A DNA stretch of 36,944 bases from the NCBI GenBank assembly GCA_015489595.1, contig WFZK01000026.1:1-36944 (forward strand), given 5' to 3'. Under the pieces are notes generated by a model. It worked only from the letters and a program-made list of their open reading frames with translations. It was not told the DNA's origin and searched no databases. How positions within the stretch are numbered: position 1 is the stretch's first letter; every line of letters starts with the position of its first letter. Below, piece by piece: positions 9,437 through 17,805 of the stretch. Made by a program: the position numbers and the translations under genes. Origin of the DNA: Candidatus Dojkabacteria bacterium. GTDB taxonomy: Bacteria > Patescibacteriota > Dojkabacteria > GCA-002793355.

Positions 9437-10270
9437 CTAAAATTCCGCAAGCAATTTTGAAACAGATCTTCCCTTTACCTCAAGCCCTGCCTTTTTCTTA
9501 ACCAGAGGATACTCCTCATAAATTGAAGGAGCCTGTACATGATAGAAGATTCCAATTGGCACCTTATCTTTCTCTTCTGCCCTCTGATACGCCGCCTGTT
9601 TATCCGTAGGATCATGCCCTGCTTCATCAAGCTTATAAACCCGCTCTCTGTAATACTCCAGAGTATTTAGATGATTCCAGGTTACACAATTTTGTAGTAT
9701 ATCTACGATCGCAAAGCCCTTATGCTTTATAGCCGCTTTTATGAGCTCTTTAAGATATGCTGGATCACCGGTCCATCCTCTGGCCACAAAAGTAGCTCCA
9801 GCTGCAATAGAAACAGCAACAGGGTTTAAAGGATAGAAGGGAGTCCCATAGGGATACGATTTTGTAGCATAATTGTGCTCAGTGGTAGGGGCAGTCTGGC
9901 CTGTGGTTAGTGCATAGATCTGATTGTTAGAAACCAACACCACTATATCTTCGTTCCTCTGGGCTGCAGCAATCCAGTGGGCCGCCCCTTCCCAGTACAT
10001 TCCTCCATCCCCGATTAAAGCTATAACTGTTAGATCCGGATTGATGTATTTTACTCCTATTGCAGGCAAAATTGCCCTGCCATGTAAAACCTTAAAGTTA
10101 TAGCCTAAAATTTTATCAGCGCCATTGCCAGCACAGCCAATATCAAATGTCATAACCACCTGATGAGGGGGAATTCCAAGCTCAGTGAGAGCTCCCTTAA
10201 GGCTTGCATGAATAACAAAGTTGCCACACCCGGGACACCAGGTAGGTGTAATAGGAGAGTTGTACTGCAT
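9437..10270 (-). CDS. 2-oxoacid:ferredoxin oxidoreductase, beta (TPP-binding) subunit
   Basis: TWCPGCGNFVIHASL, TFDIGCAGNGADK, VIALIGDGGMYWEGAAHW. Confidence 0.93.
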   Translation of the reverse strand: MQYNSPITPTWCPGCGNFVIHASLKGALTELGIPPHQVVMTFDIGCAGNGADKILGYNFKVLHGRAILPAIGVKYINPDLTVIALIGDGGMYWEGAAHWIAAAQRNEDIVVLVSNNQIYALTTGQTAPTTEHNYATKSYPYGTPFYPLNPVAVSIAAGATFVARGWTGDPAYLKELIKAAIKHKGFAIVDILQNCVTWNHLNTLEYYRERVYKLDEAGHDPTDKQAAYQRAEEKDKVPIGIFYHVQAPSIYEEYPLVKKKAGLEVKGRSVSKLLAEF

Positions 10271-10293
10271 ATTACATGATATAACAAAAGATA

Positions 10294-10311
10294 GCCCTCC
10301 TCAAGGGGGGC
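10294..10311 (-). terminator. Possible attenuator hairpin between tmk and the POR beta gene
   Basis: Minus strand GCCCCCCTTGAGGAGGGC followed by TATCTTTTGTT; short stem with a G:U pair and a tight loop. Confidence 0.3.
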
Positions 10312-10342
10312 AGGTGCTCTAACCAAAATCGATCTTACCCCC

Positions 10343-11032
10343 TTAAATTCGCTCTAGCCTAGCCACAACTAACTTATAAATCTTCTCAGCGATCTCTTCT
10401 ATAGGCAAAAGCTTGCCGTCTTTTACACACTGCACAAGCTCCCAACCCTCATAGGATGCCATAAATTCAACTGCGTTTCTGTGCGTCTGCACAAGAAGCT
10501 CTAAACTTCTCTCGTGCAGATCGTTTTTACCCTTTGCATACTTTTTCTCTTTTTTAGCCTTTCTTACCATCTCTATAGCAACTTCAGCGGGTACATCAAG
10601 ATAAATCACCATATCAGGCCGCGGGATTTTAAATACTTCATACTCAAGTTTATCTAGCCATTTTATAAACTTCTCCCTCTTGCGTTTATCGTGAATTTTC
10701 CCGGCTTGAAACAATTGATTAGACGTAGCATACCTATCTGCAATCACTATGTAGCCTGCCTTAAGCCAAGACTCAATCTTGTCCTTAGACTCCCACCTAT
10801 CGGCAGCATAAATAACAGAAGCTATATGAGGATCCACTGCGATCCAATCCCCAAACCTTCCTGCTAAAGCATCTCCTACTAGCTTCCCAAAAAAGTTATT
10901 GTAATACTGAGGAAAATCTATAAGGGCCACCTGATAACCATCATGCTTTAGCCTTTTCGCAAGCTCTTTTTGCTGAGTAGCTTTCCCGCTTCCATCTAGA
11001 CCCTCTATTACAATAAGCTTGCCTTTATACAT
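10343..11032 (-). CDS. tmk: Thymidylate kinase
   Basis: KLIVIEGLDGSGKATQQKELAKRL, VIADRYATSNQLFQ, PDMVIYLDVPAEVAIEM. Confidence 0.92.
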   Translation of the reverse strand: MYKGKLIVIEGLDGSGKATQQKELAKRLKHDGYQVALIDFPQYYNNFFGKLVGDALAGRFGDWIAVDPHIASVIYAADRWESKDKIESWLKAGYIVIADRYATSNQLFQAGKIHDKRKREKFIKWLDKLEYEVFKIPRPDMVIYLDVPAEVAIEMVRKAKKEKKYAKGKNDLHERSLELLVQTHRNAVEFMASYEGWELVQCVKDGKLLPIEEIAEKIYKLVVARLERI

Positions 11033-11058
11033 AACAAGCCCTATAAGTCGAACCCAAT

Positions 11059-12759
11059 TTATCCTAGCTTAATTTCATCAATAAAAAACGGTTCGCCATC
11101 GAACTTTAAAAACGTCTTTACCACTTTAAGCCCCATCTTCTCAAGATCTGCCTTAAGCTGAGCCGTGCTGTTGTTTTCAATAAGATATATCTCTGAGAAT
11201 CGCGAGAGCCGCTTTGCTATCCTTGAATAATCAAGCGGATACATATAAGCAAAATGTACTGCTGCCCAAGGCTTTCCTGTCTGTTCAGTGAGCCTTTCAG
11301 CCAAATAAATAGCAGGCCATTTCATGCTCCCCCATGCTACAACAGCTCTTTTAGCCTGCTTTTTGCCATAAATCGCAAGCCCCGGAAGGGATCTTGCTAT
11401 GTGTTTAAGCTTAATAAGCCTCTTACTTTGCATTAGAGGCCTAATTGGATCGCTCTCTATAGAGTTACCATATTCATCGTGATCATCGCTGTTTACTACA
11501 TGCAAACCGCCAGGAGTGCCAGGCAGAGTCCTGTAACTTACTCCAAGCTTATCAAATTTATAACGCAAAAAATTCCCTTTAACCTTCCTTAATATCTTGC
11601 CTCGATCAACCCGAATTTTTACCCCATTTAGCTTATCATAAGCTACACTAAAGAAACTCTCGCTTAAGTACTTGTCGCTTAAGAATATCACCGGAACTTG
11701 CCAGACTTCAGCTAGATTTAAGGCATGCTGGATCATCTCATAAGCCTCTAGAGGATCACCTGGAGCTATAACTATCCGCGGGAACTCTCCATGACCAATG
11801 TTTTTAGCAAGGTTAAGATCGCTCTGCTCTGTCCAGGTAGGAAGGCCGGTACCAGGGCCAACTCTTTGAGCATCTACTATTACTAAAGGTACCTCAGTAA
11901 CCCCAAGCATACTAATGAATTCACCCATAAGATCAAGTCCCCCACCAGAGGTCCCTACCATTGCGCGCGCTCCTGCAAAACTCGCTCCTGCTGCCACACC
12001 TATAGCCTCAATCTCTGTTGAAGCTTGTCGAACGATTACTCCATTATCCGGACCATGCTTTGCTAAAAAATGCAAAATATTCGTAGAGGGAGTCATGGGA
12101 TAAGCGCTGTAAAACGTACCCCCCGCTTTAATAAAACCTAGAGCGATCGCCTCATTTCCTGAAATTACAAGATTGCGGTTTTTAGATCGGGGTTTAGGCA
12201 AATCAAAACGGTCGTCAAGACTATCCTTTACACTCGCTGCTCCTAGCTTAAAAGCTTGAATATTTTGAGATACTACTTTTTCTCCTTTGCTAGCAAAAAA
12301 TTTCCTAAGAGTTTTCTCTACGCCAGAGAGATCAAGCCCTAAAATAGTAAACACAGCGCCGATAAAAAAAACATTCTGAGTTATCGTAGGAAGCCCCTTT
12401 TCTTTAAGCATACTAAACACATTTATGCCTATATTCTTGCTTCCTAAGCGAGAAGGAATAAGACCAACGCTCTCAGCATTAAAAACCACTAGGCTTCTTC
12501 TAGCCAACAGATGCTTGTAAGTATCGTAAGCATCACGCGTAAGAGGGACAAATATCTCAAACTTAGAAAACGTTGCATTTATAGGCTTTGTACTGACTGT
12601 AAGCTGATAAAAGTTCTCACCGCCACGGATAAGGGAGGGATAACCCATATAACCAAAGGTATGGTAGCCCATGTCTCTGAGGGCCTTTTGCATTAAAAGA
12701 CCGATGCTTTTTGCACCATATCCCGCTGGACCTGCAATGCGGATAGTAACGGTTGGCAT
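11059..12759 (-). CDS. 2-oxoacid:acceptor oxidoreductase, fused gamma-alpha subunit
   Basis: N-terminal gamma domain RIAGPAGYGAKSIGLLMQKALRDMGYHTFGY; alpha domain GNEAIALGFIKAGGTFYSAYPMTPSTNILHFLA, GTSGGGLDLMGEFISMLGVTEVPLVIVDAQRVGPGTGLPT; TATAAT 6 nt before ATG. Confidence 0.93.
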   Translation of the reverse strand: MPTVTIRIAGPAGYGAKSIGLLMQKALRDMGYHTFGYMGYPSLIRGGENFYQLTVSTKPINATFSKFEIFVPLTRDAYDTYKHLLARRSLVVFNAESVGLIPSRLGSKNIGINVFSMLKEKGLPTITQNVFFIGAVFTILGLDLSGVEKTLRKFFASKGEKVVSQNIQAFKLGAASVKDSLDDRFDLPKPRSKNRNLVISGNEAIALGFIKAGGTFYSAYPMTPSTNILHFLAKHGPDNGVIVRQASTEIEAIGVAAGASFAGARAMVGTSGGGLDLMGEFISMLGVTEVPLVIVDAQRVGPGTGLPTWTEQSDLNLAKNIGHGEFPRIVIAPGDPLEAYEMIQHALNLAEVWQVPVIFLSDKYLSESFFSVAYDKLNGVKIRVDRGKILRKVKGNFLRYKFDKLGVSYRTLPGTPGGLHVVNSDDHDEYGNSIESDPIRPLMQSKRLIKLKHIARSLPGLAIYGKKQAKRAVVAWGSMKWPAIYLAERLTEQTGKPWAAVHFAYMYPLDYSRIAKRLSRFSEIYLIENNSTAQLKADLEKMGLKVVKTFLKFDGEPFFIDEIKLG

Positions 12760-12904
12760 ATAAACATTATACTACGGAAAGTCAAAGCGGCAAGGTGGTT
12801 AGGGGGCGGGGCAAAACGTAAGAACATCTCATACCGAAAGGGAACGAAAAAGCTGCATTTCAGTGCCCACCAGACACGAAATGTCACCTTCTGCTATGGA
12901 GTGC

Positions 12905-12936
12905 CATTCCAAAAAAGTCAATACTTTTTTGGAGTG
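12905..12936 (-). terminator. Hairpin downstream of the oligoendopeptidase gene
   Basis: cattccaaaaaagt (12905-12918)/acttttttggagtg (12923-12936), 14-bp arms with one mismatch; pepF-like gene ends at 13009 on the minus strand. Confidence 0.45.
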
Positions 12937-13008
12937 ACAGTCTAAAAAAGTTAGGTATCCTCAACCACTTCCTCTTCAATGCGGAACTCTTTAAATCCAC
13001 TGGCCTTT

Positions 13009-14805
13009 CTAGCTCCCCAACCCCTCTATAAATTCTCTGTACTTTTTTACTCCTCTTTCCCAGATCTGAGGTTTCGTAATGTCTATCCCCACCTTTGAAA
13101 ATATATTCTCAACCCAATCGCTGCCGCCGGCTGAAAGTATCCTTTTGTACTTCTTAATCGCCTCTTTTTTATCGCCTCTAAAGAACTCCTCTAATAGGGC
13201 GTCAGCTAGAATCGTTCCAAAAGCATAGGTGTAAACATAAAAGAAGCTCCTAATATGCGGCCAGTAAACCCACCAAAAACCATGACGCGGGTAAAAAGCA
13301 ACAGAGTCTCCCATATATTGCTGCATATGCTTTATAAATAGCTTATTAATCTGGCCAGTATCTAAATATCCCTTATCCCTGAAAAGGCTATGTAGCTCAA
13401 GCTCAAAGTTGTAAAGGGCTATTTGCCTAAAAACCGAACTTACAATATCCCCCGCCTTAATCCACGCCAAAGCGTCCTTTGCCTTTTTGTGCTTTCTTAA
13501 ATAAAAGCCCCTTATCAGACCTTCCATGAATGTACTTGCAAACTCTGCCACAGCCAGAGAATAGTGAATATAGTGAGCAGGTTGATTTTCTTTAGCTAAG
13601 AATCCGTGCAACGCATGCCCAAATTCGTGAGCCAGCGTGAACATATCGCTTAGGTTGCCAGTCCAATTAAGCAAGATAAAAATCGGCAGATTCTTTGAAA
13701 ACGAAACGTTGTACCCTCCACCTCTTTTGCCTTTTTTAGGATAAACGTCGATCTTTCCGTCTAACATAATATCAAAATACTCCAAAAGCTCTAAGTCAAG
13801 CTCTTTTAACACTTCTCTAATAAAATCAACAGCGTCTGCATAGTCGAGCCTCTTTCGGTAAGAACTTTTAGGTTTTACTGCTCTTTGAGCGTAGGTTATC
13901 TTCTCCACACCTAGAGTTTTACAAAGCTTGCGATAATAAAGCTGAGAGACGTCAAAATTATCAGAAACCACTCTAAGCATTGCATCCACAGATTCGGGTC
14001 TTATCTGCGTGTTAATAATACGCTCTTGGTCTGGCCTTTTGTAGCCTCTAAGCCTATCTATCTTTGCCTTTGCCGATAACAAGGCGTTTAGCTCTTCTGT
14101 AGCCAAGAAACTTCTTTTCTTAAGGATCGTAGAAATCTTTCTGTCCACATAATCAACGTAATCCAGATCTTGAATGTGAATGTATTTAACTAGCTCGTTA
14201 AAAGCCACACGCTTTGTTTTCTTTGTGTGGAAATCTTTCACCACAGCAATCGAGTTTGCAAGTGCTTTTGTTCTCGCATCTTTCCAGCGCCTAAACAACT
14301 CAGGGGTGAAAATAGCAAGAATCTTCTCTGCTTCCTCAGGCAGCAGATATTTACCTGATTCGAATAGATACTCTAGCAGGAACCGGAACCTTTTAAACCG
14401 TGGATCTTTTAAAGCCTTTTTTAGCTTAGTATAAGCCCTACTTATTCGTACCATAAAGACATCAATTTCCGCCCAATCTTCGTAAAGTGCATCTAAAACC
14501 TTTGTTTTTAAGGCCAGCGCCTTTGTGTCATCAAGATGTGTGTCTACATACAAGAAAAGATACGGATATACCGGACTGTAATCTTCATACTCTTCCATGA
14601 GCTTTTCATAATCGTTAAGAAAAGTGTATAGAACTTTGGGATTACTCAGATCTTTTTCTTTGTATTTTTGTATAAATTCCTTGTAGGCTTCTCTAACCCT
14701 CTTAAAATCTCTCATAAGCTTAGGATCTTTATAGGAGCTGTAGAAGAACCGCCCAAGATCCCAGGAGGTAGGGTATTTAGAAGCTGAAGAAGAGGTGGAT
14801 ACCAT
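13009..14805 (-). CDS. Oligoendopeptidase F-like M3 family metallopeptidase
   Basis: Zinc motif TLAHEFGHALHGFLA; FASTFMEGLI; M3 architecture; TATAAT 5 nt before ATG. Confidence 0.93.
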   Translation of the reverse strand: MVSTSSSASKYPTSWDLGRFFYSSYKDPKLMRDFKRVREAYKEFIQKYKEKDLSNPKVLYTFLNDYEKLMEEYEDYSPVYPYLFLYVDTHLDDTKALALKTKVLDALYEDWAEIDVFMVRISRAYTKLKKALKDPRFKRFRFLLEYLFESGKYLLPEEAEKILAIFTPELFRRWKDARTKALANSIAVVKDFHTKKTKRVAFNELVKYIHIQDLDYVDYVDRKISTILKKRSFLATEELNALLSAKAKIDRLRGYKRPDQERIINTQIRPESVDAMLRVVSDNFDVSQLYYRKLCKTLGVEKITYAQRAVKPKSSYRKRLDYADAVDFIREVLKELDLELLEYFDIMLDGKIDVYPKKGKRGGGYNVSFSKNLPIFILLNWTGNLSDMFTLAHEFGHALHGFLAKENQPAHYIHYSLAVAEFASTFMEGLIRGFYLRKHKKAKDALAWIKAGDIVSSVFRQIALYNFELELHSLFRDKGYLDTGQINKLFIKHMQQYMGDSVAFYPRHGFWWVYWPHIRSFFYVYTYAFGTILADALLEEFFRGDKKEAIKKYKRILSAGGSDWVENIFSKVGIDITKPQIWERGVKKYREFIEGLGS

Positions 14806-14911
14806 AGAGAATTATAGCAGGAGATCCAGGAGCCCACCGGAAGCCTTACCTATTTTTGTGCCTCCATAAAACACATATGCTATACTATATTATAAGTTCA
14901 AACCCGTAAGG

Positions 14912-15883
14912 ATGAACCGTGGTGCTATACCTCACTACCAAGGAGTGGAGCCAACGCCTTACGTGCCATCTTCTGTAGAACGAACTCCTCTTCCTGGTCT
15001 TGATGACCTCCCATCGCGCCAACTACCTAGTGTTATAAAATACGGAGAGATCGAACAGTTGCTGCCCCAAACCCCGCGCGTTGCTGAATTTTTAGAGGCC
15101 ATTTTTAACATTTAAGGGTTTAGAGAAAAACCAACACAGGAGAAAAAAGAAAAAAGCAGTCAACGGAAGGCCGCAGCTCCCGAACCTGAGAGTACAGACC
15201 AAGGCAAGCCGGGAAGTGTTAGACTTAGAATAGCTCAATTCTTCGGTGAAATCCACAATCCGGATAGGCTCTCCCCTAGCAATAAGACGTCATACTTAAA
15301 AGATTTTTTTACAAAGGTCCATAGAAATGGGGAAATTGGCACACTTTCCCCCGAAGACAGAGAGAACCCCCACATAGTCGAAGACCTATGGCATAGAGCA
15401 ATCGCTGCTACTTTCTTCGCATTCGCACTGCTGGGGAGTTCAAGGGTAGAGGAAAGGAGAGGGCAAGAGGATCCAAAAATCAGAATGTTAGCACTAGCAG
15501 TACAAGCCCTCCTCGTGGAGAATGATCGAAGAATTCTCTCCTACTTATCTGAAGGAATAATCCAACTCGAACATATAGAGCCCGATCTTGCGGCAGAAAT
15601 AAGAAACTGGAGCTCCTCCCTAAGAGCAGTCGCAAAATACGCCCTTGCCATCGGAGCTGCAGACACCATGCTTTACCCTCAAGATCCTATACACACACTT
15701 ATTGGCAAAAGAGACCTACAAACTGTTGAAGCCAATCTCACTAACTATATCCAACGAGTCCTAGAGTTAATGAGAACAGAAACTGTCCCCCAGAAAGCAG
15801 CTGAGTTGCTCAGAAAGGCCTATGAGGATCGCTCAGGAAGGGCCTTCTCTGATAGAGGGCTCTTCTCCCTAGGGAATATTTAA
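14912..15883 (+). pseudogene. Orphan protein B: one reading frame interrupted by a single in-frame TAA (15113-15115)
   Basis: 14912-15115 and 15485-15883 are in the same frame; codons 15116-15484 were read through by hand with no other stop (GFREKPTQEKKEKSSQRKAAAPEPESTDQGKPGSVRLRIAQFFGEIHNPDRLSPSNKTSYLKDFF...). Confidence 0.7.
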
Positions 15884-16206
15884 TACACCGGTATTAAATG
15901 TGCGTGTAAGTGTTGTACCAGTATGAGCTTCTCAGTATTAAAACTTACTCTAATCCCTCTATCTGGCTTAAACCGCTTAAGCAACTCCTGCCTGACCTTC
16001 TCTACAAAAACAAGATACCTTTTGATAAATTCCGCATCTTGAGTGGTCAGATCAGCAAAGTCTTTCACATGTTTTTTGGGTATAACCAAAGTATGCCCAC
16101 GTGTGACAGGATTGGCATCAAAGAATGCCATAAACTCGTCATCTTCTAAGACTATATTCGCATGAATTTTATGCTCTGCTATCTGACAAAATATGCACTC
16201 AGCCAT
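15880..16206 (-). CDS. HIT-family (histidine triad) protein
   Basis: CIFCQIAEHKIHANIVLEDDEFMAFFDANPVTRGHTLVIPKKH ... VQHLHAHLIPVY. Confidence 0.92.
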   Translation of the reverse strand: MAECIFCQIAEHKIHANIVLEDDEFMAFFDANPVTRGHTLVIPKKHVKDFADLTTQDAEFIKRYLVFVEKVRQELLKRFKPDRGIRVSFNTEKLILVQHLHAHLIPVY

Positions 16207-16269
16207 GCTTTTTTACTTTACATATTAGCTTATCCCGGCTCACACCGGTGAGCCATTACTCTCAGTTAC

Positions 16270-16668
16270 TTAAATCTTGTATACCCTAAACCCTCTGGCT
16301 TTACCAGAAGTTCCAACCAAACCATTCTCTGCCAAAATTTTAATGTATCTTCTAACCGTTCTGTAAGGGATACCCGAGGCTTCTGCCAGCTGTTGCTGCG
16401 TATACTGCTTCCCTTTCCGTATAAATTTAAGAAGCTGTTTTGCCCTTCTTAAAGCTACACCAGCCTTTGAATCCTTAGGTTTGCGGCCCATTCTCCCTCT
16501 GCGTGAGTTGGCAGCCTTAACTGCGTTTTTCCTAACAGCGCGCCGGCCGGATTTAGGCTCTGCAGTTTTGTTTGTAACTTTAATCTCCTCTAGCTTAAAG
16601 ATCAAATAACCTATACCTGCCACTAAGGCTAAAACCCCTAATGCCTCGCACCATTTACATCTAGCCAT
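16270..16668 (-). CDS. Predicted membrane-anchored winged-helix protein
   Basis: Start at 16668 (MARCKWC...) rather than 16761; N-terminal helix ALGVLALVAGIGYLIFKL, K/R-rich linker, C-terminal YTQQQLAEASGIPYRTVRRYIKILAENGLV helix-turn-helix. Confidence 0.75.
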   Translation of the reverse strand: MARCKWCEALGVLALVAGIGYLIFKLEEIKVTNKTAEPKSGRRAVRKNAVKAANSRRGRMGRKPKDSKAGVALRRAKQLLKFIRKGKQYTQQQLAEASGIPYRTVRRYIKILAENGLVGTSGKARGFRVYKI

Positions 16669-17665
16669 GATGATAAAGTCCCATTTTATTAAGTACCTCA
16701 AGCAGTTTAGGGTAAGAGAGCTCTCGCGCCCTCTCTGCTCCTTCATGTAGTATAGCATCAACTTGAGAGGGATCTGCTAAAAACTCTTTAGCCTTCCGTT
16801 GAATAGGCCTTAACACCTCAACTACTGCTTCGGCTACATCTTGCTTAAACCGGGCATAACTTACACCCTCATACTCCTCTTCTATCTGCTTAAGGGATTT
16901 GCCGGAAGCCGCACTTAAGATTGCCATAAGATTAGAGATGCCTGGCTTGTTTTGCTTATCAAACTTTATCTCATGCCCGCTGTCTGTGACTGCCTTTTTA
17001 AACTTCTGAACAATCACATCAATTGGATCAAGCATAAAAACGCAGCCTAAGGTGCTTTCCTCTGACTTGCTCATCTTACGGGTAGGAACCTGAAGATCCA
17101 TTATCCGCGCGGTTGTTTTGTTTATTTTGTACTCTGGTACTTTAAAGGTATCTCCATACAGCTTATTAAATCTTTTCGCTATATCTCTTGTAAGCTCGAC
17201 GTGCTGAACCTGATCTTCACCGACCGGGACTAAATCAGTATCGTAAATTAGTATATCTGCCGCCATTAAAACAGGATAGTTAAAAAGCCCCACACTTACG
17301 ATATCTCCATAATTTTTTAGCTTCTGCCTTTTATCTTTAAACTGAGTCATTCGGGTAAGCCAACCGTACGGGGTAACGGTATCAAAAAGCCATGCTAAAT
17401 AAGGATGGTCAGGATTGTCAGACTGTACAAAAACTATAGCCTTGTTGTAATCAATCCCGCTAGCAAAATACAAAGCTGCAAGCTCGTAGATTCTTTCCTT
17501 TAAGTACTGCGGATCTTGATATACTGTTATTGCGTGAAGATCCGCTATCATAACAATGACCTCGTCGTCTGTGGTATTTATAAATTCCACTAACTGCTTG
17601 ATTGCTCCGAAATAATTACCTATGTGAAGCTCTCCAGATGGTTTTATACCCGACAGTACTCGCAT
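16661..17665 (-). CDS. trpS: Tryptophanyl-tRNA synthetase
   Basis: MRVLSGIKPSGELHIGNYFGAIKQ, VGEDQVQHVELTRDIA, KMSKSEEST. Confidence 0.96.
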   Translation of the reverse strand: MRVLSGIKPSGELHIGNYFGAIKQLVEFINTTDDEVIVMIADLHAITVYQDPQYLKERIYELAALYFASGIDYNKAIVFVQSDNPDHPYLAWLFDTVTPYGWLTRMTQFKDKRQKLKNYGDIVSVGLFNYPVLMAADILIYDTDLVPVGEDQVQHVELTRDIAKRFNKLYGDTFKVPEYKINKTTARIMDLQVPTRKMSKSEESTLGCVFMLDPIDVIVQKFKKAVTDSGHEIKFDKQNKPGISNLMAILSAASGKSLKQIEEEYEGVSYARFKQDVAEAVVEVLRPIQRKAKEFLADPSQVDAILHEGAERARELSYPKLLEVLNKMGLYHHG

Positions 17666-17756
17666 ATACTAAAAGTTTAAGTTATATAAAAAGCAAAATC
17701 AAACGGGAAAAGGCACTCACCAGAGAAGGTTTGCTCGAGTGCGGTAGGACATGGGA

Positions 17757-17765
17757 GATTATAGC
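17757..17765 (-). promoter_or_regulatory. Extended -10 element of trpS, giving an ~90 nt leader
   Basis: Minus strand TGCTATAAT near 17757-17765; the leader contains a gcactc/gagtgc stem. Confidence 0.4.
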
Positions 17766-17805
17766 ACACACTAAAATTTAAGCTATCCAAAGCCCGACAT
17801 CCACT

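Noticed and set aside
15878-15899. atttaatac-accg-gtattaaat dyad at the orphan B/HIT convergent overlap
   Set aside because: AT-rich, short stem containing both stop codons; too weak to call a bidirectional terminator.
17666-17770. T-box or attenuator leader upstream of trpS
   Set aside because: Leader is only about 90 nt with one weak gcactc/gagtgc stem; no T-box motif (GGTGGNACCGCG-like) or convincing terminator.
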